Assembly: GCF_002240565.1 (NCBI RefSeq)
Contig: NZ_MZMO01000001.1
Span: forward strand, 1,302,001-1,366,000
Reading direction: 5' to 3'
From: Clavibacter michiganensis subsp. insidiosus
GTDB taxonomy: Bacteria > Actinomycetota > Actinomycetes > Actinomycetales > Microbacteriaceae
Length of the DNA: 64,000 nucleotides
The notes below the pieces were generated by a model. It was not told the origin of the DNA. It was given only the letters and a program-made list of their open reading frames with translations, and made no database searches. A program made the position numbers and the translations under genes. This document shows, in pieces, positions 45,283-54,100 of the stretch (its first letter is position 1; every line of letters begins with the position of its first letter).

Positions 45283-46079
45283 CAGATCGTCGCCACCGAT
45301 CCGGAGTCGACGCGGTAGTTGGATCCGTTCACGAACGACGCGAGGTCGGAGCAGAGGAACGCGACCACGTTGGCGACCTCGGCGGGCTCGCCGCGGCGCT
45401 TCAGCTCCATGTAGGGGCGCTCCTCGTCGAGGAACGACTCGATCGCGTCGTCCGTCGAGGTCCCCAGCTGGTCGGCGCGCTTCTCCATCATCGCGTCGGT
45501 CATGGGCGTGTGGATGAAGGCGGGCGAGACCGCGTTCACGAGCAGGCCCTCCTTCGCGTAGCTGCGCGAGAGGCCCTTCGACAGCGCGAGGATCCCGGCC
45601 TTGGCGGCGCAGTAGGGGAGCTCGTCGTCGTACGGCTGCACGGCGTCCTCGGAGGCGAGGAACACGATCCGGCCCCAGCCGCCCTTCCGCAGCGACGGGA
45701 GGAACTGCTTCACGAGCCGCACGGGTCCCAGGAGGTCGACCTCGATGGTGTTCGTCCAGCCCTCGTCGTCGATCTCGTGGAAGAGGCCCTGCGCGCCGGT
45801 GATGCCGGCGGACTGCACGAGGATGTCGATGTCGCCGACCGCCTCCTGCACCTTCTCGCGCAGCGCCGCGAGCGACTCGACGCTCGTCACGTCGGCCGCG
45901 AACGCGTGCACGCGGTCGCCGCCGTCGAGCTGCGCGGCGGCCTCGTCGAGCGATCCCTGGTCCTGGTCGCTCAGGACGACGGTCGCGCCCTCGCTGAGGA
46001 GGATGCGGGCGGTCTCCCACCCGATCCCCGAGTCGGCTCCCGTGATGAGCGCGGTCTTCCCTGTGATGCCGAGATCCAT
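45282..46079 (-). CDS. Short-chain dehydrogenase/reductase
   Basis: The 265-residue SDR has ITGADSGIGWETA (cofactor loop), QSAGITG in place of NNAG, a Ser in FLASEDAVQ, the YCAAKAG Tyr/Lys pair, and FIHTPMTDAM. It has the DQDQ pattern that favours NAD over NADP. It is coupled to the DUF2945 gene by a TGATG overlap. Its MDLGITGK start is preferred to one 26 codons earlier. Substrate unknown. Confidence 0.88.
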   Translation of the reverse strand: MDLGITGKTALITGADSGIGWETARILLSEGATVVLSDQDQGSLDEAAAQLDGGDRVHAFAADVTSVESLAALREKVQEAVGDIDILVQSAGITGAQGLFHEIDDEGWTNTIEVDLLGPVRLVKQFLPSLRKGGWGRIVFLASEDAVQPYDDELPYCAAKAGILALSKGLSRSYAKEGLLVNAVSPAFIHTPMTDAMMEKRADQLGTSTDDAIESFLDEERPYMELKRRGEPAEVANVVAFLCSDLASFVNGSNYRVDSGSVATI

Positions 46080-46145
46080 CTCGGTCTCCTTCACTGCCCC
46101 GCGAGGGGCATCGTGGTGTGGTCTGCCGTGCCCTCCCGGACACGA

Positions 46146-46175
46146 CGAGGGCCGCACCTGGCGGCGCGGCCCTCG
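46146..46175 (-). terminator. Hairpin after dps
   Basis: A 10-bp stem (core GAGGGCCGC / GCGGCCCTC) with a 10-base loop lies 25 bases after the dps stop on the minus strand. Confidence 0.6.
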
Positions 46176-46200
46176 GGTCGTGATGTGCGTGCTGCTCGCG

Positions 46201-46761
46201 CTACTCGGCGGCCGAGCCGACGCGGCGGTTCTCCGCGGAGACCATCCACGCGTACTGCTCGAGGGCGGTGATGAAGCCGTGGAGCAGGTCCGCGGTGGTC
46301 GGGTCCTCCTCGTCGACGTCGTCGTGGACCTCGCGCATGGTGTGCACGGCGGCCTCGAGGCGCTGGGTCACGAGGTCGACGGTCTCGGCCGTGTCGACCT
46401 CGCCCTGCGGGTACTCGGGGAGCGTCGTGGTCTCGGCGACGGTGTCGCTGCGGCCGTCCGGCGTGGCGTGCAGGGCGCGCATGCGCTCGGCCAGGTCGTC
46501 GCTGAACTCGCGCGCCGAGTCGATGATCTCGTCGAGCTGGAGGTGGAGGTCGCGGAAGTTCTTGCCGACGACGTTCCAGTGCGCCTGCTTGCCCTGGATG
46601 TGCAGCTCGATGAGGTCGACGAGCACCTTCTGCATGTTCTCGTGCAGCTGCTCGGAGGCCGTGAAGCCCCGCTCGACGTTCTGCCGCTTCGTCTTCTTGG
46701 AGCCCTCGGGCTGGGTGGCCTTCGCGGATGCGCTGGTGGGGCGTTCGACGGTCGTGGTCAT
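46201..46761 (-). CDS. dps: Dps-type ferritin (DNA-binding/iron storage, oxidative stress)
   Basis: The 186-residue protein has the Dps ferroxidase signature IQGKQAHWNVVGKNFRDLHLQLDEI (His, Trp, Asp and Glu ligands shared between subunits) and AERMRALHATPDGRSD. It has an ~35-residue N-terminal tail with KKTKRQN that may bind DNA. It forms a 12-mer that oxidises Fe(II) with peroxide and shields DNA. The ATG before TTVERPTS is preferred; an upstream start lacks a good signal. Confidence 0.94.
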   Translation of the reverse strand: MTTTVERPTSASAKATQPEGSKKTKRQNVERGFTASEQLHENMQKVLVDLIELHIQGKQAHWNVVGKNFRDLHLQLDEIIDSAREFSDDLAERMRALHATPDGRSDTVAETTTLPEYPQGEVDTAETVDLVTQRLEAAVHTMREVHDDVDEEDPTTADLLHGFITALEQYAWMVSAENRRVGSAAE

Positions 46762-47004
46762 GTGCGACTCCTCGTTCTGTTCGTTCGTGGGGTCGGGGGT
46801 TCCCGATCCGTGCGGGGCGGCGTCCGGTGGGACGGGGCCCCGCGGGCCGGGCGCGCTCGCGCACGTCATCCGGCCGCTCCTCGACGGTACGCCCGCCGCT
46901 TCGTCACCGCACGAACGATGAGGGCGCTCACAGTCGGCGCTCAGCGTCGTCCCTCATCCCTTCGCTCCACGGACGGCCCGCGCTCCCGGTGCTTGGCTGG
47001 GTCC

Positions 47005-47907
47005 ATGACCGCCATGACGTCCGACCTCCGCGTCCTGCGCGACGCCCGCGCGATCCTCGTCGAGAGCCTCTGGTGGGATCCCGCCGGCGACGTGATGTGG
47101 AACGACATCACCTCGGGCACCCTGCACCGGAGCCCGTGGACGGGCGCGGCCGACGGATCCGACGACACCGTCCTCGAGCTGCCGCCGCCGCTCGCGTCCT
47201 TCCAGCCGGCCGACGACGGCGGCTACGTCGCGGGCCTCGGCGACCGGATCGTGCTCGTCGACCGGGAGGGCCGGATCACGCGCGAGCTCGCCCGGGTCGA
47301 GCACGCGCACGGCGGCATCCGCATGAACGAGGGGAAGGTCGACCCCGCCGGCCGCTTCGTCATCGGCTCCATGGACGTCACCGACGGCGAGCCCGACGCG
47401 GCGGTCTACTTGATCGACGGATCCGGCACCCTGCGCACGCTCCTCGGCGGCTTCGCGGTCACCAACGGCTTCGAGTGGACCGACGGCGGCCGCACCATGG
47501 TCCTCGCCGACACCGGGCAGCAGACCGTGTACCGCGCGCCGTACTCGGCCGACGGCGAGCTGGGCGAGCTCGAGCACTGGATCCACGGCGAGATGAGCGA
47601 CGGCCTCACCCTCGACGCCGACGGCTACGCGTGGAACGGGATCTACGGCGCGGGCAAGGTGATCCGCTGGGCGCCCGACGGATCGAAGGACCTCGAGATC
47701 GCGATCCCGGCGCCGAACGTCACCTCGGTGGCCTTCGCGGGACCGGATCTCCGCACCCTCGTCATCGGCACCGCCCGCGAGAACCTCACGGAGGAGCAGC
47801 TCGAGGAGCACCCGCTCTCCGGCGGCGTCTTCGCCATCGACACCGCCGTGTCCGGCCGTCCGGTGAACGTCTTCCGCACCGTGGTCGACGGAGCTCCACG
47901 GGCGTAG
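47005..47907 (+). CDS. SMP-30/gluconolactonase-family protein
   Basis: The 300-residue beta-propeller has the family motifs ESLWWDPAGDVMWNDI (Glu metal ligand), RMNEGKVDPAGRFVIGSM (Asn/Asp), FEWTDGGRTMVLADT and MSDGLTLDADGYAWN. It hydrolyses sugar lactones, with a divalent metal bound in the tunnel. The ATG at 47014 is an alternative. Substrate unknown. Confidence 0.9.
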   Translation: MTAMTSDLRVLRDARAILVESLWWDPAGDVMWNDITSGTLHRSPWTGAADGSDDTVLELPPPLASFQPADDGGYVAGLGDRIVLVDREGRITRELARVEHAHGGIRMNEGKVDPAGRFVIGSMDVTDGEPDAAVYLIDGSGTLRTLLGGFAVTNGFEWTDGGRTMVLADTGQQTVYRAPYSADGELGELEHWIHGEMSDGLTLDADGYAWNGIYGAGKVIRWAPDGSKDLEIAIPAPNVTSVAFAGPDLRTLVIGTARENLTEEQLEEHPLSGGVFAIDTAVSGRPVNVFRTVVDGAPRA

Positions 47908-47960
47908 CGTCGAGGAGGCCGTCCGACCGGGCGGCGACACTCTCACGAGGAGGAACGCAC

Positions 47961-48527
47961 ATGACCGGAGAGAGCATCCAGGGCCGCACGGTGGCCTTCC
48001 TGCTGACGGACGGCTTCGAGCAGGTCGAGCTGACGGAGCCGTGGAAGGCCGTGCAGGAGGCCGGCGGGAAGCCCGTCCTCGTGTCCCCGAAGTCGGACAC
48101 CGTGCAGGGCCTGAACCACATCGACAAGGCCGACACGTTCGACGTGGACGTGCAGGTGAAGGACGCCGACGCGGCCGACTACGACGGCCTCGTGCTGCCC
48201 GGCGGCGTCGTGAACGCGGACGACCTCCGCGTCGACGCCGACTCGGTCGCCTTCGCCAAGGCGTTCTTCACCGCGGGCAAGCCCGTCGCGTCCATCTGCC
48301 ACGCGCCGTGGATCCTCATCGAGGCCGGCGTGGTCAACGGCCGCCGCATGACCTCCTACCCGACCCTCGCCACCGACCTCCGCAACGCGGGCGCCGAGTG
48401 GGTCGACGAGGAGGTCGTGGTCGACAGCGGCTTCGTCACGAGCCGCAACCCCGACGACCTGCCCGCGTTCAACGCGAAGCTGATCGAGGAGATCGCCGAG
48501 GGCGAGCACGACGAGCAGCACGCCTGA
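47961..48527 (+). CDS. DJ-1/PfpI-family protein
   Basis: The 188-residue protein has the nucleophile elbow ASICHAPWIL (catalytic Cys) and PGGVVNADDLR, with FLLTDGFEQVE near the N-terminus, as in PfpI/YhbO stress proteins. They deglycate or hydrolyse damaged molecules. GAGGAGG precedes the ATG. Its start is 53 bases after the SMP-30 stop, so co-transcription is possible. Confidence 0.92.
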   Translation: MTGESIQGRTVAFLLTDGFEQVELTEPWKAVQEAGGKPVLVSPKSDTVQGLNHIDKADTFDVDVQVKDADAADYDGLVLPGGVVNADDLRVDADSVAFAKAFFTAGKPVASICHAPWILIEAGVVNGRRMTSYPTLATDLRNAGAEWVDEEVVVDSGFVTSRNPDDLPAFNAKLIEEIAEGEHDEQHA

Positions 48528-48574
48528 CCCGTCCGCCTGACCCGCGCGGACAGCCGCGCGCCTAGGGTGAGGGC

Positions 48575-49102
48575 GTGACCACGCCCTCACCCGACGCGCG
48601 CTTCCGCCAGACCACGCCCGCGCCACGCGCCGTCCGCATCGCCGGGCTCGTGATCGCCGTGGCCGGCCTCGTGGTCCTGGTCGCCAGCGGGGGCGGTGCG
48701 CTCGGCGTCGTCGTCGCCGTCCTGCTGGTGGCTGTCGGCGCCGTCGTCGGCTCGCTCCGGATCCGCATCACGCTCGACCCGGACGACGTCGAGGTGGCGC
48801 TCGTGCCGCTGAGGCGCATCCGGATCCCGTACTCCGCCATCGCGGACTGCACGGTCGTCGACCACCTCCGGCCGCGGACCGTCGGCGGCATCGGCGTGCG
48901 GTCCCTCCCCGGCGGCGGCGCGGCCATCCTGCTCGACGCCGGGCCCGCGGTCGCGATCGAGGCGGCCGACGGCACGCGCCACCTCGTCCGCAGCACGTTC
49001 CCGCGGGAGGCGGCCACGCGGATCCGCGACCGGGCGGCCACCGCTCCGCTCGCGCCGCCCGTCGCCGACGACCCGGAGGATCCGGCCGCGACCACCGCCT
49101 AG
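48575..49102 (+). CDS. Small membrane protein with PH-like domain
   Basis: The 175-residue protein has two membrane segments (AGLVIAVAGLVVLVASGGGA and GVVVAVLLVAVGAVVGSL). A beta-rich domain follows (RIRIPYSAIADCTVVDHL...), typical of bacterial PH-like membrane proteins. TAGGGT ends 7 bases before the GTG start, so it is leaderless. It stands 9 bases before lspA, probably in one transcription unit. Confidence 0.75.
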   Translation: MTTPSPDARFRQTTPAPRAVRIAGLVIAVAGLVVLVASGGGALGVVVAVLLVAVGAVVGSLRIRITLDPDDVEVALVPLRRIRIPYSAIADCTVVDHLRPRTVGGIGVRSLPGGGAAILLDAGPAVAIEAADGTRHLVRSTFPREAATRIRDRAATAPLAPPVADDPEDPAATTA

Positions 49103-49111
49103 GCTCGTCGC

Positions 49112-49714
49112 GTGACCACCGCACCCCCCGCCGCACGCCGTCCCCGCACCTCCCGCCCCGTCGTCGTGGCGCTCGCGGGCGTCGTGGTGGTCGTGGGCTT
49201 CGTCCTCGACCAGCTCAGCAAGCGGTGGGCGGTCGACGCCCTCGGCGGCGGCGAGACCATCCCGCTGTTCCCGACCGCGCGCTTCGCGCTCGTCTACAAC
49301 CCGGGCGTCTCCTTCGGCATGGGCGCCGAGGTGGGGCCGCTGCTCACCGTCGGGATCATGGCGCTGGCGCTCGGCCTCGCCGTGTGGGTCGGGTGGCAGA
49401 TCCGCCATCGCGCCTCGCTGCTGCAGGTGCTGCTGCTCTCGGCCGTGCTCGCGGGCGCGCTCGGCAACCTCTTCGACCGGATCACCCGCGCCGAGGACGG
49501 GCCGCTGTCGGGACACGTCGTCGACTTCATCGCCGTCGAGTGGTTCGCGGTCTTCAACGTGGCCGACATCCTCACGGTCTGCGGCATGATCGCGTGGGCC
49601 CTCACGACCGTGTTCGGGCGCGACCACGCGGCCGACGCGCGGGACGCCGACGCGGACGACGAGGCCGTCGCCTCGCCCGCCGACGCCGGATCCGCGCCCA
49701 CCGACCGCGCCTGA
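49112..49714 (+). CDS. lspA: Lipoprotein signal peptidase (signal peptidase II)
   Basis: The 200-residue aspartic protease has four membrane segments and the motifs DQLSKRWAV, NLFDRI, GHVVDFIAV (catalytic Asp) and FNVADI (second catalytic Asp). It cleaves lipoprotein signal peptides after lipidation; the window's own lipoproteins (1-224, 44331-44894) are likely clients. TAGGCT ends 7 bases before the GTG. The tail is acidic and Ala-rich. Confidence 0.95.
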   Translation: MTTAPPAARRPRTSRPVVVALAGVVVVVGFVLDQLSKRWAVDALGGGETIPLFPTARFALVYNPGVSFGMGAEVGPLLTVGIMALALGLAVWVGWQIRHRASLLQVLLLSAVLAGALGNLFDRITRAEDGPLSGHVVDFIAVEWFAVFNVADILTVCGMIAWALTTVFGRDHAADARDADADDEAVASPADAGSAPTDRA

Positions 49715-49737
49715 CGCCCCCGGCGTAGCGTGAGGGG

Positions 49738-50571
49738 ATGACCACGATCCCCACACTGGAACTGTCCGACGGGAACCGCATCCCCGCCATCGGCCTCGGC
49801 ACCTACGGGTTGGACGACGACCCGGGCGCCGAGCTCGTGTCCGGCGCGATCGGCGCCGGCTACCGCCTCCTCGACACGGCCCTCAACTACGGCAACGAGG
49901 CCGCGGTGGGCGAGGGGATGCGCCGCTCCGGCGTGCCCCGCGAGGAGCTCTTCCTCACCACCAAGCTGCCCGGCCGCCACCACGGCTACGACGAGACGCT
50001 CGCGTCCTTCGAGGAGTCGCGCGCGTCGCTCGGCGTCGACTACGTGGACCTGTACCTCATCCACTGGCCCAACCCGAGCGTGGACAGGTACGTCGACAGC
50101 TGGCGCGCGTTCATCGAGCTGAAGGAGCGCGGCCTCGTCCGCTCCATCGGCGTCTCGAACTTCACGCCCGCGCACCTCACGCGCCTGCAGGAGGAGACCG
50201 GCGTGCTGCCCGTCGTCAACCAGGTGGAGCTGCACCCGACGTTCGCGCAGGCGGAGCTGCGCGCGTTCCACGCCGAGCACGGCATCGTGACGGAGAGCTG
50301 GTCGCCGCTCGGCACCCGCGAGCAGCTCATGAAGGACCCTGCCGTCGTCGCCGCTGCCGAGGCGCACGGCGTCACGCCGACCCAGGCCGTGCTGCGCTGG
50401 CACGTCCAGTCGGGCGCGCTGCCGATCCCGCGGTCGACGGATCCCGAGCGCCAGCGCCAGAACCTCGACGTCTTCGGCTTCGAGCTCACGGAGGAGGAGG
50501 TGCGCGCGATCGGCTCCGGCCCGCAGTCGCGCCTCTGGGACGGCGACCCGGACACGCACGAGGAGATGTAG
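49738..50571 (+). CDS. Aldo-keto reductase
   Basis: The 277-residue TIM-barrel enzyme has the AKR motifs GYRLLDTALNYGNEAAVGEG (Asp/Tyr), KLPGRHHGYDETL (catalytic Lys), YLIHWPNP (His), and IPRSTDPERQRQNLDVF for NADPH binding. It reduces aldehydes and ketones with NADPH. A TAGCGT box ends 7 bases before the ATG (leaderless). Complete. Confidence 0.94.
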   Translation: MTTIPTLELSDGNRIPAIGLGTYGLDDDPGAELVSGAIGAGYRLLDTALNYGNEAAVGEGMRRSGVPREELFLTTKLPGRHHGYDETLASFEESRASLGVDYVDLYLIHWPNPSVDRYVDSWRAFIELKERGLVRSIGVSNFTPAHLTRLQEETGVLPVVNQVELHPTFAQAELRAFHAEHGIVTESWSPLGTREQLMKDPAVVAAAEAHGVTPTQAVLRWHVQSGALPIPRSTDPERQRQNLDVFGFELTEEEVRAIGSGPQSRLWDGDPDTHEEM

Positions 50572-50586
50572 GGCCCTCCGTCCACG

Positions 50587-50624
50587 CGCGGCCGTCGTGT
50601 CCCACCCGGGGCGCGGCGGCCGCG
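50587..50624. terminator. Weak hairpin between convergent AKR and M50 genes
   Basis: An 8-bp stem (CGCGGCCG / CGGCCGCG) with a 22-base loop lies between convergent genes. No U-tract; moderate support. Confidence 0.35.
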
Positions 50625-50639
50625 TCGCGTGCGGGGCGG

Positions 50640-51371
50640 TCAGCGACCGAGCAGCGCGGGGATCCCGAGCACCACGACGCCGCCGACGAGGCACGCGGCC
50701 GCGGCCGCGACGAGCACGCCGACCCACAGGATCCCCGGCAGGTGCGTGAGCCGCCCGAGCTGGTCGGCGTCGGACGCGCCGCCGCCGCGTCGCGAGCGCG
50801 ACCGCTGTAGCTCGAGCGTCGCCCGGAGCGCGCCCAGCAGGAGGAACAGCGCGAGGGCGTGCGCCGCGACGCCCTGCACGACGATCGGCGCGGCGCCCGC
50901 GATCACGCCGACCACGACGCCGGCCACGAGGCACGACCACAGCCCGAACCAGTTGCGCACCTGGATCACGACGAGCGCGAGCAGCAGCAGCCACAGCCAG
51001 AGGACGGCGGCCGAGCGCCCGGATCCGGCGAGCCAGGCGGCGCCGAGACCCGCGAGCGCGGGCGCCGGGTAGCCCGCCAGAAGGGTGACGACCATGCCCG
51101 GCCCGCGCGGCCGGCCGACGCTCACGGTGAGGCCCGAGGTGTCCGAGTGCAGCCGGATCCCCGCGAGCCGCCGCCCGCTCAGCGTCGCCGCGAGCCCGTG
51201 CCCGCCCTCGTGCACGATCGTCACGGCATGGCGCGTGAACCGCCACGCGGCGGGCACGAGCACGAGCACCGCGGCGAGCGCGACGGCGACGAGCGCGGGT
51301 GCCGTCTCCAGCGGCGCCTCGACGGAGGTCGCGCGCGCGACGACGTCGCGGATGATCTCGACGGGGTCCAT
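50640..51371 (-). CDS. M50-like membrane metalloprotease
   Basis: The 243-residue protein has VTIVHEGGHGLAATLSG, giving the zinc motif HEGGH (HExxH). Hydrophobic segments surround it, and a second site is suggested by WFGLWSCLVAGVVVG. It is a small M50B-type site-2 protease or a membrane Zn protein. Substrate unknown. It is divergent from apt. The ATG start is just upstream of the first membrane segment. Confidence 0.75.
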   Translation of the reverse strand: MDPVEIIRDVVARATSVEAPLETAPALVAVALAAVLVLVPAAWRFTRHAVTIVHEGGHGLAATLSGRRLAGIRLHSDTSGLTVSVGRPRGPGMVVTLLAGYPAPALAGLGAAWLAGSGRSAAVLWLWLLLLALVVIQVRNWFGLWSCLVAGVVVGVIAGAAPIVVQGVAAHALALFLLLGALRATLELQRSRSRRGGGASDADQLGRLTHLPGILWVGVLVAAAAACLVGGVVVLGIPALLGR

Positions 51372-51476
51372 GTGCTCCTCGGGTCGGCGGCGATGCGAGC
51401 GTCGTGCGGGGAGCGCCCAGCCCACCACATCCGCCTGGCGGATCGCCGCCGCCCGGCCACCGACTACCGTTGTCGG

Positions 51477-52004
51477 GTGCCCGAGACCCCCGCATCCGAC
51501 CTCGTCCGCTCCCTGCTGCTCACCGTCCCCGACTTCCCGCAGCCGGGGATCCTCTTCCGCGACCTCACGCCCGTCCTGGCCGACGGCGCCGGCCTCCGCG
51601 CCGTGGTCGACGACCTGGTGGCAGCCGGTGGCCCCGTCGACGCGGTCGCGGGCGTCGAGGCGCGCGGCTTCCTGCTCGCCGCGGCCGCCGCCTACGCGTC
51701 CGGCGTCGGCACGCTCGCGGTCCGCAAGGCCGGCAAGCTGCCCGGCGAGGTGCTCCGCGAGACGTACGCGCTCGAGTACGGCGAGGCCGCCATCGAGCTG
51801 CACCCGGGTCAGCTGGCGCCCGGATCCCGGGTCCTGCTCCTCGACGACGTCCTGGCGACGGGCGGCACCCTCGAGGCCGCCGCCCGCCTGCTGGAGCGCG
51901 CGGGCTACGAGGTCGCCGGCATCGGCGTCGTGCTGGAGCTCGCGGACCTCGGCGGCCGCGCGCGCCTCGCGGGCCACGAGGTGCACGCGATCCTGTCGCT
52001 CTGA
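51477..52004 (+). CDS. apt: Adenine phosphoribosyltransferase
   Basis: The 175-residue enzyme has the PRPP-binding motif VLLLDDVLATGGTLEAAARLL and AVAGVEARGFLLA, with a flexible loop RKAGKLPGEV, all as in Apt. It makes AMP from adenine and PRPP, and it complements the purine permease at 25982. TACCGT ends 7 bases before the GTG start (leaderless). Confidence 0.95.
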   Translation: MPETPASDLVRSLLLTVPDFPQPGILFRDLTPVLADGAGLRAVVDDLVAAGGPVDAVAGVEARGFLLAAAAAYASGVGTLAVRKAGKLPGEVLRETYALEYGEAAIELHPGQLAPGSRVLLLDDVLATGGTLEAAARLLERAGYEVAGIGVVLELADLGGRARLAGHEVHAILSL

Positions 52005-52017
52005 CCGCTCAGACGGA

Positions 52018-53262
52018 TCAGCGCCAGAGCCGCCGCGTCGCGATCTCCGCGCCCTGCGCCAGGCTCTCCAGCTTCGCCCACGCGATCTGCGGGTGGATCC
52101 GCCCGCCGAGCCCGCAGTCCGTCGACGCGATCACGCGCTCCCGGCCCACGAGCCGCGCGTAGCGCTCGATGCGGTCGGCCACGAGCTCCGGGTGCTCGAC
52201 CACGTTCGTCGCGTGCCCGACCACGCCCGGCACGATGAGCTTCCCGTCGGGCAGCTCCACGTCCTCCCACACGCGCCACTCGTGCTCGTGCCGCGCGTTC
52301 GCGCCCTCGAACGAGTACGCGCCCGCGTCGATGTCGAGCATCGTCCGCACGATGTGGCGGAACTCGATGTCGGTCGTGTGCGGCCCGTGCCACGACCCCC
52401 AACACAGGTGGAAGCGGATCTTCTCCTGCGGCAGCCCGCGCAGCGCGTGGTTGAGCGCCTCCACCCGGATCCGCGTGAACGCCACGTAGTCCTCCACGCT
52501 CGGCTCCGGGTTGATCTGGTCCCAGTTCTCCGCGATGGACGGGTCGTCGATCTGCAGCACGAGCCCCGCGTCGATGATTGCGACGTACTCCTCGCGCATC
52601 GCGTCGGCGCACGCCCAGATGAACTCCTCCTCGGTCGCGTAGTGCAGGTTGCCGATGCGGGAGGCGCTGCCGGGGGAGAGGGAGGTGAGGAAGCCCTCCT
52701 CGTAGCCGTTCGCGGCCAGCCCGGCCCTCAGGTGCGCGATGTCGGCCTGGATCGCGGCGTGCCCCGTGTAGGAGACCGGCCCGGTGGCGCTCGGGAACTC
52801 GATGGGGGCGTCTCCCACGGTGATGCCGCTCGACGGATCCCGGTACGCGTCGGCGAAGATCGTCCAGTCGCGGCGGTCGGGGAAGGTCGTCAGCCGCACG
52901 TCGCCCGGCGAGCTGCGCACGGGCTCCGAGGAGAACGGGCCGCCGGGCACGAGCTCGAGCCCGCTCAGGCGCTGGAACGAGTACGACCACCAGGCGCCGT
53001 AGTCGATGGCGCTCGACATGGCCTTGCCGTACTCGCCGTCGCCGGGGACGGTGATCCCGACCTCGCGCTGGCGGGCGACGAGGCCGTCGACCGCGTCGGC
53101 GAGCACGGCGTCGAGGCCGTCGTCGGCCGGGGCCGACGCGTCGCCGCCCGCGATGGCGGCCTTCCGCGCCTCGGCGCGCGCCGCGTTGGCGGCGATGAGC
53201 GCGTCCGTCCGCGGCAGGCTGCCGGCGTGGGACGTCTGGATCCGGTCGGTGCTGTCGAGCAT
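52018..53262 (-). CDS. MetE-like / cobalamin-independent methionine synthase II family protein
   Basis: The 414-residue protein has SHAGSLPRTDALI near the N-terminus, HLCWGSWHG and STDCGLGGR with His/Cys zinc ligands, and IAWAKLESLAQGAEIA at the end. These mark the MetE C-terminal-domain family, which also includes epoxyalkane:CoM transferase-like and plant-type enzymes. It lacks the N-terminal MetE half, so it is not a standard MetE. It may transfer methyl or thiol groups; substrate unknown. It converges with apt with a gap of 13 bases. Confidence 0.85.
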   Translation of the reverse strand: MLDSTDRIQTSHAGSLPRTDALIAANAARAEARKAAIAGGDASAPADDGLDAVLADAVDGLVARQREVGITVPGDGEYGKAMSSAIDYGAWWSYSFQRLSGLELVPGGPFSSEPVRSSPGDVRLTTFPDRRDWTIFADAYRDPSSGITVGDAPIEFPSATGPVSYTGHAAIQADIAHLRAGLAANGYEEGFLTSLSPGSASRIGNLHYATEEEFIWACADAMREEYVAIIDAGLVLQIDDPSIAENWDQINPEPSVEDYVAFTRIRVEALNHALRGLPQEKIRFHLCWGSWHGPHTTDIEFRHIVRTMLDIDAGAYSFEGANARHEHEWRVWEDVELPDGKLIVPGVVGHATNVVEHPELVADRIERYARLVGRERVIASTDCGLGGRIHPQIAWAKLESLAQGAEIATRRLWR

Positions 53263-53505
53263 GGGGACCTCCGCGGGTCTCTCGTGCCGTCGGGCGGCCT
53301 CGCACGACCGCCCGCGGCGAGCGGGAACTGATCGCAGGCGGTGTCCGGCCGCGGATGCGGGTGGGACGCGAGGCTTCGCGGGATGCGCTGCACGCACATG
53401 GTCCCATCGGGTCATCCCCGAGGACGGGTCCGCCGCAACATGGCGTCACGGAACCGGCACCTCCGGCGGATCCGGCGCGCAGGGGCCGGCCCGGATGATG
53501 GACGG

Positions 53506-53994
53506 ATGCTCCTCCGCCACCCCGTCCTCGGAACCGCCACGGCCCTGTACCTCGGCCTGGTCGCGTGGATCACGCTGTCGCCGGAGCCCTACGACCGCCG
53601 CATCGACGGCTACCTCTTCCGCGCCCTCCGCGCCCTGCACCGGCACGACGGCACGTCGTGGATCACGTACTCCGCCGTCGAGGGCGCCGCGAACGTCGCG
53701 ATGTTCCTGCCCGTGGGCATGTTCCTCGTGCTCCTGCTCGGCCGATCCCGCTGGTGGCTCGCGATCGCGCTCGGCGTCGGCCTCTCGGCGCTGATCGAGA
53801 CCGCCCAGATGTTCCTGCCCACGCGCGTCTCCGACGTCCGGGACCTCCTGCACAACGGCCTGGGCGCGCTGCTCGGCGTCGTGCTCGTGCTGATCCTCAC
53901 GGCCCGCTCCGAGAACGCCCGCCGCCGCGGGCTCCGCCGGCGTCCGCTGCCCGTCGCGACGGGCCCGCAGCGCCTGGTCGGCACGCGCCGCTGA
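53506..53994 (+). CDS. VanZ-family membrane protein
   Basis: The 162-residue protein has four membrane segments and VanZ-like marks ALYLGLVAWITLSPEP, NVAMFLPVGMFLVLLLG and LIETAQMFLPTRVSDVRDLLHN. The family is linked to glycopeptide (teicoplanin) tolerance in some bacteria; in Actinobacteria its usual role is unknown. ATG at 53506 is preferred over a long upstream extension. Confidence 0.85.
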   Translation: MLLRHPVLGTATALYLGLVAWITLSPEPYDRRIDGYLFRALRALHRHDGTSWITYSAVEGAANVAMFLPVGMFLVLLLGRSRWWLAIALGVGLSALIETAQMFLPTRVSDVRDLLHNGLGALLGVVLVLILTARSENARRRGLRRRPLPVATGPQRLVGTRR

Positions 53995-54100
53995 CCCCCG
54001 CGCGGGGTACCGCGCCGACGCCGCCGGGCGCGGCGCCCGCGGTCAGTCGGCGGCCCCGCGGCTCGATAGGATTGACTCCGGAATTCCAAGGGGTGTGCAG

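Noticed and set aside
53263..53505. Possible SAM-type riboswitch before the MetE-like gene
   Set aside because: No conserved SAM riboswitch core or matching stems could be seen in the 243-base divergent region.
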